A stretch of 64,000 nucleotides of DNA. Origin: Piscinibacter sp. HJYY11 (GTDB lineage Bacteria; Pseudomonadota; Gammaproteobacteria; Burkholderiales; Burkholderiaceae_C). The notes below the pieces were generated by a model that worked only from the letters and a program-made list of their open reading frames with translations, was not told where the DNA came from and did not search any database. This document shows positions 9,326 through 17,277 of this stretch, one piece after another; position 1 is the stretch's first letter; each line of letters begins with the position of its first letter. The DNA is taken from positions 1,798,001-1,862,000 of the forward strand of contig NZ_JAERQZ010000001.1 of assembly GCF_016735515.1 (NCBI RefSeq). The letters are read 5' to 3'. A program made the translations under genes and the position numbers.

Positions 9326-10081
9326 TCAGCCGCCGAGCGCGCGTGCGCGCCGCTGGGTCTGGTTGATGTAGCGCTGGAGCGAGCGCAGCGTGTCGGCCGT
9401 CGGGTCGACGATCTCGCAGCCCAGGCGCACGCCCTTGGCGTCCTGGTTGAGCGAGGTCACGTGCTGCAGGCGCAGCGAGGTGGTGAGCCGCGTGTCCAGG
9501 CCCAGCTCGATCTGCACGCCGTTGAGCACCACGCCGGGTTGCAGCGGCGGCACGTCGTCGGGGAGAAAGAGCGCACAGCCGCCGATGCTCAGGTCGAGCA
9601 CGCGCAAGGCGAGGCTCATGTCGGGGATCATCGGGTGGCGCACCCTGGCCACCGGCGTGTTGCGCAGGATCGGGCGCACACGGAAGCCCGAACGCCGCTG
9701 GAAGCGGTAGATCAGGCGCGGCAGCGAGCAGCTGAGGGCGCAGGTCTTGCCGCCGTGCACGAGCAGGAGCCCGCTCACGTCGAACTGGAGCTTGATGCTG
9801 TCGAGGTAGGCCACCGCCACGGCCTCTTCGGCTTCGACCAGCTGCTGCACCTGGTTGCTGTGCTGGTCGGCACTGAAGCTCAGGATGCCGCGGTCGGCGT
9901 CGACGGACCAGAGCGTGGTGGTGTAGGCCGCGCCGTCGCTGCCGTTGAGGTTGACGAGCACGTTGCCGTCGACCAGGCTCTTGAGCACCGCGAGGATCTC
10001 GGCCGGCGCATCGATGCGGAAATCAGCAAGGCCGCCATGCGCGGCGGCCAGTGCATCGAGCTGCATGGGCAGGGAGTCCAT
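9326..10081 (-). CDS. ycgR: Flagellar brake protein YcgR (PilZ domain)
   Basis: YcgR binds cyclic di-GMP and slows the flagellar motor by contacting the rotor or stator. The 251-residue product has the N-terminal YcgR domain (about 20-120) and a C-terminal PilZ domain whose two c-di-GMP signatures are intact: RxxxR at R130-R134 (RSGFR) and DxSxxG at D163-G168 (DLSIGG). It follows fliT by 18 bp and probably belongs to a fliS-fliT-ycgR unit behind a sigma-28 promoter. A diguanylate cyclase is encoded at 58.1-59.3 kb. Confidence 0.93.
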   Translation of the reverse strand: MDSLPMQLDALAAAHGGLADFRIDAPAEILAVLKSLVDGNVLVNLNGSDGAAYTTTLWSVDADRGILSFSADQHSNQVQQLVEAEEAVAVAYLDSIKLQFDVSGLLLVHGGKTCALSCSLPRLIYRFQRRSGFRVRPILRNTPVARVRHPMIPDMSLALRVLDLSIGGCALFLPDDVPPLQPGVVLNGVQIELGLDTRLTTSLRLQHVTSLNQDAKGVRLGCEIVDPTADTLRSLQRYINQTQRRARALGG

Positions 10082-10099
10082 GGGCTCGTTGCCTCCCGG

Positions 10100-10399
10100 T
10101 CAGTGAACCGACTTGGGCTTGCCGGCGAGGATGCCGTCGAGGTCTTCCAGCCAGGGCTCGGCCAGCTGGCGGATCTCGGCATCGTTGATCAGGATGCGCT
10201 GCATGATGCGCGACTTGAGCTGCGCCTCCTCGGTGTCGAGCTGCTGCTTGGTGGCGGCATGCTTGAGCTGCGAGATGAGCAGGGCGCAGGCGCCTTCGAG
10301 CTTGACCACCGCGTCCCAGTTGCCGGCGCGGGCGGCCAGCAGCATGTCGGAGCTGGCCTGTTCGATCGCTTCGTAGTACTGGAGCAGGGCGGAGTTCAT
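10100..10399 (-). CDS. fliT: Flagellar export chaperone FliT
   Basis: FliT is the chaperone for the filament cap protein FliD and, in enterics, an anti-FlhDC factor. I start it at ATG 10399 (MNSALLQYYEAI), giving 99 residues, the normal size; a longer frame to 10516 would run into fliS. The product is all-helical with a conserved NDAEIRQLAEPWLEDL segment. It lies between fliS and ycgR. FliT homologues are poorly conserved, so the call uses position as well. Confidence 0.88.
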   Translation of the reverse strand: MNSALLQYYEAIEQASSDMLLAARAGNWDAVVKLEGACALLISQLKHAATKQQLDTEEAQLKSRIMQRILINDAEIRQLAEPWLEDLDGILAGKPKSVH

Positions 10400-10449
10400 G
10401 GCGTCGGCGTGGTGGTGACTGGCGAGGGCAGCGTGGCGGAGACCGCGTT

Positions 10450-10866
10450 TCATGCAGCGTCCTTCTGGGCAATCTCGTCCCATGCCGTGGCGATGGGTTC
10501 GATGAGCTTCACGCACTCGACAATCGCTGCCTCGTCGCTGTGCAGGTTGGCGTAGGTCAGGCGCACGGTCACGTAGGCGTAGAGGTCGTGCAGGTCCTTC
10601 GCGAGCTGGCCGCCTTCCTGCACGTTCAGGCCGGCCTTCAGGCCTTCTTCGACGATGCGCACCGCGCGGCCGATCTCTTCACACTTGACCGCCACGTTGC
10701 CGTGGGCGATGGCGCCGCGGGCACGGGCCAGCGAGTCGAGCAGGCCTTCGAACAGCATCTGCACCAGGCGGTGCGGCGAAGCGCCGTCGACACCGGTGGT
10801 CACGTGGACTTGCTGGTAGGCGCCGAGCTGGCGCTTTCCGGGGGAGGAGAAGGCTGAAGCAAACAT
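10450..10866 (-). CDS. fliS: Flagellin chaperone FliS
   Basis: FliS binds the C-terminus of flagellin and prevents early polymerisation. The 138-residue product has the FliS signature GAYQQVHV near 15-22 and PHRLVQMLFEGLLDSLARARGA at about 31-52. A sigma-28 promoter lies about 55 bp upstream. fliT follows 50 bp downstream. Confidence 0.97.
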   Translation of the reverse strand: MFASAFSSPGKRQLGAYQQVHVTTGVDGASPHRLVQMLFEGLLDSLARARGAIAHGNVAVKCEEIGRAVRIVEEGLKAGLNVQEGGQLAKDLHDLYAYVTVRLTYANLHSDEAAIVECVKLIEPIATAWDEIAQKDAA

Positions 10867-10918
10867 GGTTGTCGGTGCGTCGTTGGCGTTGAACTTGCGT
10901 TGAACAACTGATGCTTGG

Positions 10919-10946
10919 TTATCGGTTCGACTTCTGCCTTGCTTGA
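10919..10946 (-). promoter_or_regulatory. Sigma-28 promoter of fliS-fliT-ycgR
   Basis: Read on the minus strand: TCAA, 16 bases, then ACCGATAA. The -10 element differs from the FliA consensus GCCGATAA by one base and lies about 53 bp before the fliS ATG. Confidence 0.7.
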
Positions 10947-11020
10947 GCCCTACCCCGCTTCAGAACTGGCCGGGTTTTCGGCGCTTGACGGCGGCACCGG
11001 CCCCCTTCAGTTCGCCGGGA

Positions 11021-12442
11021 TCACGAACTCTTGTTCCAGGCCGCGACCTGGTTGGTGATGTAGCTGTTCAACGCCGACATCTTGGCCATGTTGGTGTCGA
11101 GCGAGGTGTACTGCGCGCGCAGGCGGGCCTCGGTCAGGGCCAGGCGGTCGGTCAGCTCGTCCTGCCGCTTCTGGTTGAGCTTGAGGCTGGTGTTCAGGCC
11201 TTCGGTCTTGCTCGTGAGCGAGCCGTCGACGCCGAGCACCTTGTCGGCGAAGAGGCTGAGCCGCTTCGCGATGCCGTTCACGTCGGGATCGTTCTCGTTG
11301 ACCCGCGGGGTGTAGGCGCTGAAGAGCCGCCGCACCTCGGCCGGGTTGGTGTTCAGGGCGGCGGTCAGGCGGGTCGCGTCGACCTTGAGCGAGCCGTCGG
11401 TTTGCAGCGTCATGCCGAGCGCATTGATCGTCGGGTAGACCGAGCTGGCCGGTGTTTCGCTGGTGAGCAGGTTGCGCAACTGGCGCTGCAGGCCGACGGC
11501 GGTGCTGTCACCCTGCAGCGAGCCGGCAGTCTTGGTGGACTCGTCGTACTTGGTCTGCGTACGCAGCATCTTGGCCAGCGCGTTGTACGACTCGACGAAG
11601 GTGTCGACCGACTTCTTCAGCGCATCGTTGTCCTGGGAGACCGTCACCTGCGCCGTGCCGGTGGTGGGCTGCAGCAGGTTGATGGTCAGGCCCTGCACCA
11701 CGTCGGTCAGGGTGTTGGTGGGCGAGATGACGTCGAGGCCGTTGATCCTGAGCTGGGCATCGGCCGCGGCCTGCGTCTGGCTCATCGCGTTGAGCGACGG
11801 GTCGAGGCCGGGCTCGAAGGCAAATGCGGCCGCACCGCCATCGCCACTCGTGCGGAACACGCTGTTGCTGCCCGGGTTGGTGGAGCTGATGATGATGCGC
11901 GCGCCGGTCGCGTCGTTGACGATGATGGCGGAGACGCCCGCACCGGCAGCGTTGATCTTGTTGCGCACCGTGGTCAGGGTGTCGGTGGCGCTGATGTCGA
12001 TGTTGATGGCGTCGAGGTTGGGCTGCGGTGCAAAGCCGGCCTGGCCGAAGCTGCCGATCTCCACGCGCAGCGTGCCTGCGCCCACCAGGGCGTCGGCGGA
12101 TTCATAGCCCGCGGTGGCCGCCGATTGCGCGGCTGCGAGCGACCTCACTTCGATGGCGTAGTTGCCGACGGGAGCACCGTCCGAGGTGCCGACGCGCACG
12201 CCGGCATCCGACGAAACGGCCGTGGTGGCGCCCCAGGTGTTGGCGCGGGTGAGGCTGTTGGCCGCGTCACGGAAAGTGGAAAGTGCAGACTGAAGCTGGC
12301 CGAAGGCCGAGATCTTCGTCTGGATGGTTGAAGCCTGAGTTTTGAGTTGCGTGACGGGACGCTCCTCGATCGACATCAACTTGGTGACGATCGACTCGAC
12401 GTCCAATCCGCTGCCGATGCCGGCTGAACTGACGCTGGCCAT
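11021..12442 (-). CDS. fliD: Flagellar filament cap protein FliD
   Basis: FliD (HAP2) forms the pentameric cap under which flagellin polymerises. The 473-residue product starts with the conserved GIGSGLDVESIVTKLM at about 8-23 and ends with the FliD C-terminal coiled region containing MAKMSALNSYI. The ribosome site TAGGAGG is strong. A sigma-28 promoter lies about 100 bp upstream. Gene order fliC-fliD-fliS-fliT is the common one. Confidence 0.97.
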   Translation of the reverse strand: MASVSSAGIGSGLDVESIVTKLMSIEERPVTQLKTQASTIQTKISAFGQLQSALSTFRDAANSLTRANTWGATTAVSSDAGVRVGTSDGAPVGNYAIEVRSLAAAQSAATAGYESADALVGAGTLRVEIGSFGQAGFAPQPNLDAINIDISATDTLTTVRNKINAAGAGVSAIIVNDATGARIIISSTNPGSNSVFRTSGDGGAAAFAFEPGLDPSLNAMSQTQAAADAQLRINGLDVISPTNTLTDVVQGLTINLLQPTTGTAQVTVSQDNDALKKSVDTFVESYNALAKMLRTQTKYDESTKTAGSLQGDSTAVGLQRQLRNLLTSETPASSVYPTINALGMTLQTDGSLKVDATRLTAALNTNPAEVRRLFSAYTPRVNENDPDVNGIAKRLSLFADKVLGVDGSLTSKTEGLNTSLKLNQKRQDELTDRLALTEARLRAQYTSLDTNMAKMSALNSYITNQVAAWNKSS

Positions 12443-12545
12443 TTCACACCTCCTACAAACCGGTCCGTGGACTGGGCACGTTTGCCAACAAAGTCAGGAC
12501 CCACAAACGCAAATACGGAATATCCAAGCTTCCTCGGATATCCCG

Positions 12546-12572
12546 TCATCGGCGTGAACTTCCGGAACTTGA
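12546..12572 (-). promoter_or_regulatory. Sigma-28 promoter of fliD
   Basis: Read on the minus strand: TCAAGTTC, 11 bases, GCCGATGA. Both halves match the FliA consensus closely with exact spacing. The predicted leader to the fliD ATG is about 97 nt. A stem CTTCCGG/CCGGAAG overlaps it. Confidence 0.75.
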
Positions 12573-12590
12573 GCCCGGAAGTGCATTTTT

Positions 12591-13424
12591 TTACCGTTGC
12601 AGCAGCGTGAGAACCTGCTGGGGCAGCTGGTTGGCCTGGGCAACCATCGCGTTGCCGGCCTGCTGGAGGATCTGCGCACGGGACAGCGCCGCGGTTTCAG
12701 CGGCGAAGTCGGCGTCCATGATCCGGCCGCGGGCGGCGGCGAGGTTTTCGGCGAACACGGTCAGGCTGCCGATCACCGAGTCGAAGCGGTTCTGGGCGGC
12801 ACCGAAGGTGGCGCGGGCGGTGGTCACGTCCATGATGCCGGTGTCGAGCGCGGTCATCGCGGCCAAGGCGCCGGTGTTGTCGGTGCCCGAGATGTTCAGC
12901 GCGCCGAGCGAAGCGACGGTGGCCGTCAGGTCCACGGTATTGATCGTCAGCGTGTCGGTCGCGTCGGTGCCGGCGCCCACCTGGAAGTTGAAGGTGGTGC
13001 TGGTGCCGTCAAAGAGCACGGTGCCGTTGAAGCGGGTGCCCGAGACGATGCGCGCGACTTCGTCGTTCAGCTGCTGGAACTCGGCCTGCAGGTTGTCGCG
13101 GTCTTGCGAGTTGTTGGTGCCGTTGGCCGACTGCACGGCCAGTTCACGCATGCGCTGCATGGCGTCGCCGATCTTGCCGAGCGCGCCTTCAGCGGTCTGC
13201 GCCAGCGAGATGCCGTCGTTGGCATTGCGTGCGGCGACGTTCATGCCGCGCACCTGGGCGTTCATGCGTTCGGCGATGGCCAGGCCGGCGGCATCGTCCT
13301 TCGCGCTGTTGACGCGCAAGCCGGAGGAAAGGCGCTGCATGGCGATCGACAAGGAGCCTTGAGACGAGCTCAGGTTTCTCTGCGCATTCAGCGAGTTCAG
13401 ATTCGTGTTGATGGTCTGGGGCAT
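12591..13424 (-). CDS. fliC: Flagellin 1
   Basis: This is a filament subunit of 277 residues. The N-terminal D0/D1 domain (INTNLNSLNAQRNL; SAKDDAAGLAIAERM) and the C-terminal D1/D0 domain (SRAQILQQAGNAMVAQANQ) are intact, and the variable D2/D3 part is nearly absent, so this is a minimal flagellin. The start ATG has AGGAG at good spacing. No convincing sigma-28 promoter is seen in the 124 bp between it and the upstream terminator. It is similar to, but clearly diverged from, the neighbouring copy. Confidence 0.97.
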   Translation of the reverse strand: MPQTINTNLNSLNAQRNLSSSQGSLSIAMQRLSSGLRVNSAKDDAAGLAIAERMNAQVRGMNVAARNANDGISLAQTAEGALGKIGDAMQRMRELAVQSANGTNNSQDRDNLQAEFQQLNDEVARIVSGTRFNGTVLFDGTSTTFNFQVGAGTDATDTLTINTVDLTATVASLGALNISGTDNTGALAAMTALDTGIMDVTTARATFGAAQNRFDSVIGSLTVFAENLAAARGRIMDADFAAETAALSRAQILQQAGNAMVAQANQLPQQVLTLLQR

Positions 13425-13548
13425 GTTGCACTCCTATCGGTGGTACCAGGCCACCTTCGAGGACCTGTGGAGTGCATTGTTTGACGAGCCCGTTCGGGCC
13501 ATAAGGCCGAAATGAAGGCCGAAAACCGGCCGTTTCTCGAACACCATC

Positions 13549-13580
13549 AAAAGAAACGCCCCATCGCAAGCGATGAGGCG
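13549..13580 (-). terminator. Rho-independent terminator after flagellin 2
   Basis: Read on the minus strand: a 10-bp stem CGCCTCATCG / CGATGGGGCG (one G-U pair), loop CTTG, then TTTCTTTT. It lies about 100 bp after the fliC2 stop and before fliC1, so the two flagellin genes are probably separate units. Confidence 0.75.
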
Positions 13581-13682
13581 TGGTCGAAGCCTTCGAGGCG
13601 GCGGGCGGGCCGAGCGCCGGGCCGCCCCAAGCCGGCCCGCGTCCCCTCGGGGGACCGGCCGGCGTACCCGCCGGACGAGGGG

Positions 13683-14504
13683 TTAACGCAGCAGCGAGAG
13701 AACTTGCTGCGGCAGCTGGTTGGCTTGCGAGATCATCGCGGTGCCGGCCTGCTGCAGGATCTGGGCACGCGACAGGTTCATCGTTTCGGCCGCGAAGTCG
13801 GCGTCCATGATGCGGCCACGGGCGGCAGAGAGGTTCTCGGCCGAGGTCGCCAGGTTGGCAATCACGGAGTCGAAGCGGTTCTGCACGGCACCCATCGAAG
13901 CGCGGCCGGTGGTCACGTCGATGATCGCGGTGTCGAGTGCGCCGATCGCGGTGTTGGCGTTGGTGGCATCCGCACCGGTGATGTCGCCCAGCGTGGCAGC
14001 CAGCGCGCTCAGGTCGACCGAGTCCACGTCGATGGTGTCGGTGGCATCGGTGCCAGCACCCACCTGGAAGGTGAAGGTCGAGGCGGCGCTCAGCAGGGCG
14101 GTGTCGTTGAACTCCGCGCCCGTGATGATGCGCTCGACTTCGGCGCTCAGTTCCTGGTATTCGGCGTCGAGGTTGTCACGGTCTTGCGTGTTGTTGGTGC
14201 CGTTGGCCGATTGCACGGCCAGTTCACGCATGCGCTGCAGGGCGTCGCCGACCTTGGCGAGTGCGCCTTCAGCGGTCTGCGCCAGCGAGATGCCGTCGTT
14301 GGCGTTGCGCATGGCGACGTTCATGCCGCGCACTTGCGAGTTCATGCGCTCGGCGATGGCGAGGCCGGCGGCGTCGTCCTTCGCGCTGTTCACACGCAGG
14401 CCAGAAGACAGGCGCTGCATGGCCGTCGCCATGGTGTTCTGCGTGGACGAGGTGTTGCGCTGAGCGTTCAGCGAGAAGATGTTGGTGTTGATGGTCATTG
14501 CCAT
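13683..14504 (-). CDS. fliC: Flagellin 2
   Basis: This is a second filament subunit, 273 residues from ATG 14504 (MAMTINTNIFSLNAQRN). GGAGA lies 7 nt before this ATG. The D0/D1 ends are conserved and the centre is short, as in flagellin 1. It has a clear sigma-28 promoter about 250 bp upstream, giving an unusually long leader, and its own terminator. It is likely the main filament gene because of these signals; that is inference. Confidence 0.97.
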   Translation of the reverse strand: MAMTINTNIFSLNAQRNTSSTQNTMATAMQRLSSGLRVNSAKDDAAGLAIAERMNSQVRGMNVAMRNANDGISLAQTAEGALAKVGDALQRMRELAVQSANGTNNTQDRDNLDAEYQELSAEVERIITGAEFNDTALLSAASTFTFQVGAGTDATDTIDVDSVDLSALAATLGDITGADATNANTAIGALDTAIIDVTTGRASMGAVQNRFDSVIANLATSAENLSAARGRIMDADFAAETMNLSRAQILQQAGTAMISQANQLPQQVLSLLR

Positions 14505-15197
14505 TTGAAAATCTCCAATAACGGTTGAAGTGACTTCCGGCAAGCGCCGGCATTGCCTCCGCAGTTGCTCGGCCTTGAATCTGTTCGGCCTTGCTTCTGC
14601 TTCGAACTGGCAGGGGCTTCTGGCCTCTGCCTGCTGCGCCCGGCGTGCGTCATCCTCAGATCCCAGGAAGAGCTTGTTTCCTTCGCTCTTCTCGAAACAC
14701 CTTGGCCGCTTACTCCGGACCCCGGTTCTGGTTTCCCGTCCCCGTTGGTTTGCTTATCGGCTTGGCAATTTCGGAACTTTAGAAATTTGTCAAGCGAGAT
14801 GAAGGTGGCGTTTCAGACGTTGTTCACGGCACCGAAGGCCACTGAATGTTTTCGGCACGCCGTGGCCGGTCTTGAGGGCAGGACAACCCGAGTCTCACAA
14901 GCGCGTGCGCTGTGCAACGGTTGGATGACACGGCAACACGAAAGAGGCCGTCTTGTCTGGCGCCTACACCCGGCATCAGTGGTAACACCGAGCCGGGGCC
15001 GTGCACTGCGTCACAGAGGGCGTGCATGTGGTTACGTTTGTAGGAAGTTGCCTGACAAGGGCCACAGAAGAAGCTGGACTCAAGCCACAGAACCGGCCTG
15101 ATGTTTGGCCCCATTTCTGAGTTCTACAGTTCATCCCACGTTGAACACATATCAACGCCAACAGACAACCGCTCCAGACAACCCAAGGAACAACAGC
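14505..15197. other. Long intergenic region between fliC2 and flhD
   Basis: The 693 bp between two divergent genes hold the sigma-28 promoter of fliC2 (14754-14781), its roughly 240-nt leader, and, further right, the unrecognised control region of flhDC. The leader on the minus strand has nine GGA triplets, including the one in the ribosome site. I see no convincing protein gene, tRNA or clear sigma-70 promoter here. Short open frames on both strands have no family match that I recognise. Confidence 0.6.
14754..14781 (-). promoter_or_regulatory. Sigma-28 promoter of flagellin 2
   Basis: Read on the minus strand: TAAAGTTCC..., with TAAA, 16 bases, then a perfect GCCGATAA. The predicted start lies near 14747, about 243 nt before the fliC2 ATG. 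Confidence 0.8.
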
Positions 15198-15521
15198 ATG
15201 AACGCCGACCAAATCCTGACCGAAATCCGCGAAGCCAACCTGTCGTACCTGATGCTCGCCCAGAGCCTCATCCGCTCCGACCGCGAACAAGCCCTGTTCC
15301 GCCTGGGCATCAGCGAAGAGAGCGCTTCGATGATTGCGCTGCTCACCCCGGCTCAGATGATGAAGGTCGCCTCCGGCAACACGCTGCTGTGCCGCTTCCG
15401 CATGGACGACGACATGGTGTGGGGTCTCTTGACCAACCATGGCAAGGCTGCCTCGAACGACACGACCAGCCGCCTGCACGCTTCGATCCTCATGGCCGGC
15501 CGCCACCAAGAAGCCGCCTGA
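15198..15521 (+). CDS. flhD: Flagellar master regulator subunit FlhD
   Basis: FlhD pairs with FlhC as FlhD4C2, the class I activator of flagellar class II promoters. I start at ATG 15198 (MNADQILTEI), preceded by AAGGA; the product has 107 residues. The conserved core EANLSYLMLAQSLIRSD and FRLGISEE is typical of beta- and gammaproteobacterial FlhD. flhC follows 54 bp downstream. Confidence 0.96.
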   Translation: MNADQILTEIREANLSYLMLAQSLIRSDREQALFRLGISEESASMIALLTPAQMMKVASGNTLLCRFRMDDDMVWGLLTNHGKAASNDTTSRLHASILMAGRHQEAA

Positions 15522-15575
15522 GCCGGATCGACAGCCACCGACATACCTATATAGACAGACCAGGAGCAGATTCCC

Positions 15576-16112
15576 ATGCGCAGCAAGAGCATCCTCACCG
15601 AAGCCAAGCAGATCGAGCGTGCCGTCACGCTCATCAACCTCGGCGCCCGCTTGCAAGTGCTGGAATCTGAAACCGACCTGTCCTACGAGCGCCTGCTGCG
15701 CCTCTACAAGGAAGTCTCCGGCAAGTCGCCGAGCAAGGGCCAGCTGCCCTTCTCCACCGACTGGTTCATGACCTGGCAGCCCAACATCCACGCGTCGCTG
15801 TTCCTCAACATCCACGAGTACCTGAACAAGGTCGCCGAGATGGACGAGATCGACACCGTGATCAAGGCCTACCAGCTCTATCTGGAGCAGACCCAGGCGC
15901 AAAACCTCGAAGCCCTGTTGTCCGTCACCCGCGCCTGGCGCCTGGTGAAGTTCGTCGACAACGGCATGCTGACCCTGACCAAGTGCTCCAAGTGCGGCGG
16001 CCACTTCGTGACCCACCCGCACGAGATCCCCAAGCATTACGTGTGCGGCCTGTGCAACCCTCCGGCGCGTGCCGGCAAGGGCAAGGCATCGGGCGGCATC
16101 CAGATGCACTGA
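15576..16112 (+). CDS. flhC: Flagellar master regulator subunit FlhC
   Basis: FlhC is the DNA-binding partner of FlhD. The 178-residue product has the expected length and the four zinc-ligand cysteines in CSKCGG (about 137-142) and CGLC (about 157-160). It has its own ribosome site (CCAGGAGCAGA). A sigma-28-type promoter and then a terminator follow its stop codon. Confidence 0.97.
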   Translation: MRSKSILTEAKQIERAVTLINLGARLQVLESETDLSYERLLRLYKEVSGKSPSKGQLPFSTDWFMTWQPNIHASLFLNIHEYLNKVAEMDEIDTVIKAYQLYLEQTQAQNLEALLSVTRAWRLVKFVDNGMLTLTKCSKCGGHFVTHPHEIPKHYVCGLCNPPARAGKGKASGGIQMH

Positions 16113-16125
16113 ATTCCTTCCCCGC

Positions 16126-16152
16126 TCAAGTTTCCCTGGCACCGACCGATAA
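16126..16152 (+). promoter_or_regulatory. Sigma-28 promoter for a predicted small RNA
   Basis: TCAAGTTT, 11 bases, then ACCGATAA: one mismatch in each half of the FliA consensus with exact spacing. It lies 14 bp after flhC. No reading frame follows before the terminator at 16218-16244, so the product would be a non-coding RNA. Confidence 0.7.
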
Positions 16153-16158
16153 ACCAGG

Positions 16159-16244
16159 CGTACTTCAGCAACCAGTTTTTGCTTTGTCTCCTCCTGGCAC
16201 CTAGAAAGTGCTTTCCGACGGACCTCTCGAGGTCCGTTTTTTTT
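16159..16244 (+). ncRNA. Predicted sigma-28-dependent small RNA
   Basis: The predicted transcript runs about 86 nt from a near-consensus sigma-28 promoter to a strong terminator. It contains CTCCTCCT at 16188-16195, the complement of a Shine-Dalgarno sequence, and a small hairpin GAAA-GTGC-TTTC at 16204-16215 before the terminator stem. Its position between flhC and motA matches that of the E. coli sigma-28-dependent sRNA MotR, although I see no sequence likeness to claim homology. Base-pairing with AGGAGG ribosome sites, such as that of fliD, is possible. Existence is inferred from signals only. Confidence 0.45.
16218..16244 (+). terminator. Rho-independent terminator between flhC and motA
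   Basis: A perfect 8-bp stem ACGGACCT/AGGTCCGT with loop CTCG, then an uninterrupted run of eight T. It ends flhDC transcripts and the predicted small RNA. Confidence 0.9.
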
Positions 16245-16327
16245 GGGTGGACGACTCGCGCACCGTTTGACCCCCAAATGCCGGCCTGTTGCCGCGATCA
16301 AACGCCACTTGTGTTGCGCACACTCAC

Positions 16328-16355
16328 TCAAGACCCGCTCTGTGCAGGCCGATAA
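16328..16355 (+). promoter_or_regulatory. Sigma-28 promoter of motAB
   Basis: TCAA, 16 bases, then a perfect GCCGATAA -10 element 60 bp before the motA ATG. It lies downstream of the flhDC terminator, so motAB is uncoupled from flhDC, as in enterics. Confidence 0.8.
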
Positions 16356-16414
16356 AGGCCTGAGTCCGCCAGCCAACGATGAGCCAGCGGACACGGCGAA
16401 CCACTCAACCGACC

Positions 16415-17275
16415 ATGATTGTTCTCATCGGCTACGGCGTCGCCCTGGGGTGCATCTTCGGGGCCTACATCATTCACGGCGGCAACATGTCCGTGATCCT
16501 GAAGGCGTTGCCGACGGAATTGATGGCCATCCTGGGCGGAGCCCTGGGCGCCTTCGTGGTGAACAACCAGCCCAAGGTGCTGAAGGCCACGATGTCCGCG
16601 CTGCCCACGCTGCTCAAGGGCAGCAAGTACACCAAGGCGCGGTACATGGAGCTGCTCGCGCTGCTCTACGACATCCTGCAGAAGGCCCGCAAGGAAGGCC
16701 TGATGTCGATTGAAAAGGACGTGGAGGAGCCGCAGAACTCGGCCCTCTTCAAGAAATACGCGACGGTGGGCAGCGACCACCACGTGGTCGAGTTCGTCAC
16801 CGACTACCTGCGCATGATGGTCTCGGGCAACCTGAACGCCCACGAGATCGAGAGCCTGATGGACAGCGAGATCGACACCCACCACCACGAGGCGCACGCG
16901 CCCGCGGCGGCGATCGCGCGCCTTGCCGGCGCCCTGCCCGCCTTCGGCATCGTGGCCGCGGTGCTGGGCGTGGTGAACACCATGGGCTCGGTGGGCCAGC
17001 CGCCCGCCATCCTCGGCGGCATGATCGGCTCCGCACTCGTCGGCACCTTCCTCGGCATTCTTCTCGCCTACGCCGTCGCCGAGCCGCTCGCCGGCCTGAT
17101 GGAGCAGAAGAACGACGAAGGCACGAAGGAGCTCCAGTGCATCAAGACGACGCTCCTGGCCAGCATGCAGGGCTACGCCCCGCAGGTCGCCGTCGAATTC
17201 GGCCGCAAGGTTCTCTACTCCACCGAGCGCCCGACCTTTGCTGAGCTCGAAGGCCACGTCAAAGGCAAGAAGTAA
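16415..17275 (+). CDS. motA: Flagellar stator protein MotA
   Basis: MotA forms, with MotB, the proton channel that drives the motor. The 286-residue product starts MIVLIGYGVALG, aligning with the known MotA N-terminus; an upstream in-frame ATG at 16379 adds only unrelated residues. It has four membrane segments (about 2-22, 33-51, 168-190, 200-222), the charged cytoplasmic loop that meets FliG, and the TM3/TM4 Gly-Pro-rich region PAFGIVAAVLGVVNTMGSV. motB follows 2 bp later. Confidence 0.97.
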   Translation: MIVLIGYGVALGCIFGAYIIHGGNMSVILKALPTELMAILGGALGAFVVNNQPKVLKATMSALPTLLKGSKYTKARYMELLALLYDILQKARKEGLMSIEKDVEEPQNSALFKKYATVGSDHHVVEFVTDYLRMMVSGNLNAHEIESLMDSEIDTHHHEAHAPAAAIARLAGALPAFGIVAAVLGVVNTMGSVGQPPAILGGMIGSALVGTFLGILLAYAVAEPLAGLMEQKNDEGTKELQCIKTTLLASMQGYAPQVAVEFGRKVLYSTERPTFAELEGHVKGKK

Positions 17276-17277
17276 TC

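Noticed and set aside
12559..12592. Plus-strand stem followed by seven T, looking like a terminator
   Set aside because: Nothing is transcribed towards it on the plus strand; the stem overlaps the fliD promoter and the T run is the end of fliC1.
13434..13441. ACCGATAG just before fliC1 as a sigma-28 -10 element
   Set aside because: It overlaps the ribosome site; transcription would start about 3 nt before the ATG with no leader. The -35 match is poor.
14530..14802. Plus-strand 90-codon frame in the fliC2-flhD gap
   Set aside because: No ribosome site, unusual composition, and it lies over the fliC2 leader and promoter.
16379..16414. Earlier ATG for motA
   Set aside because: It adds 12 residues with no likeness to MotA and lacks a ribosome site; the family start is MIVLIGYG.
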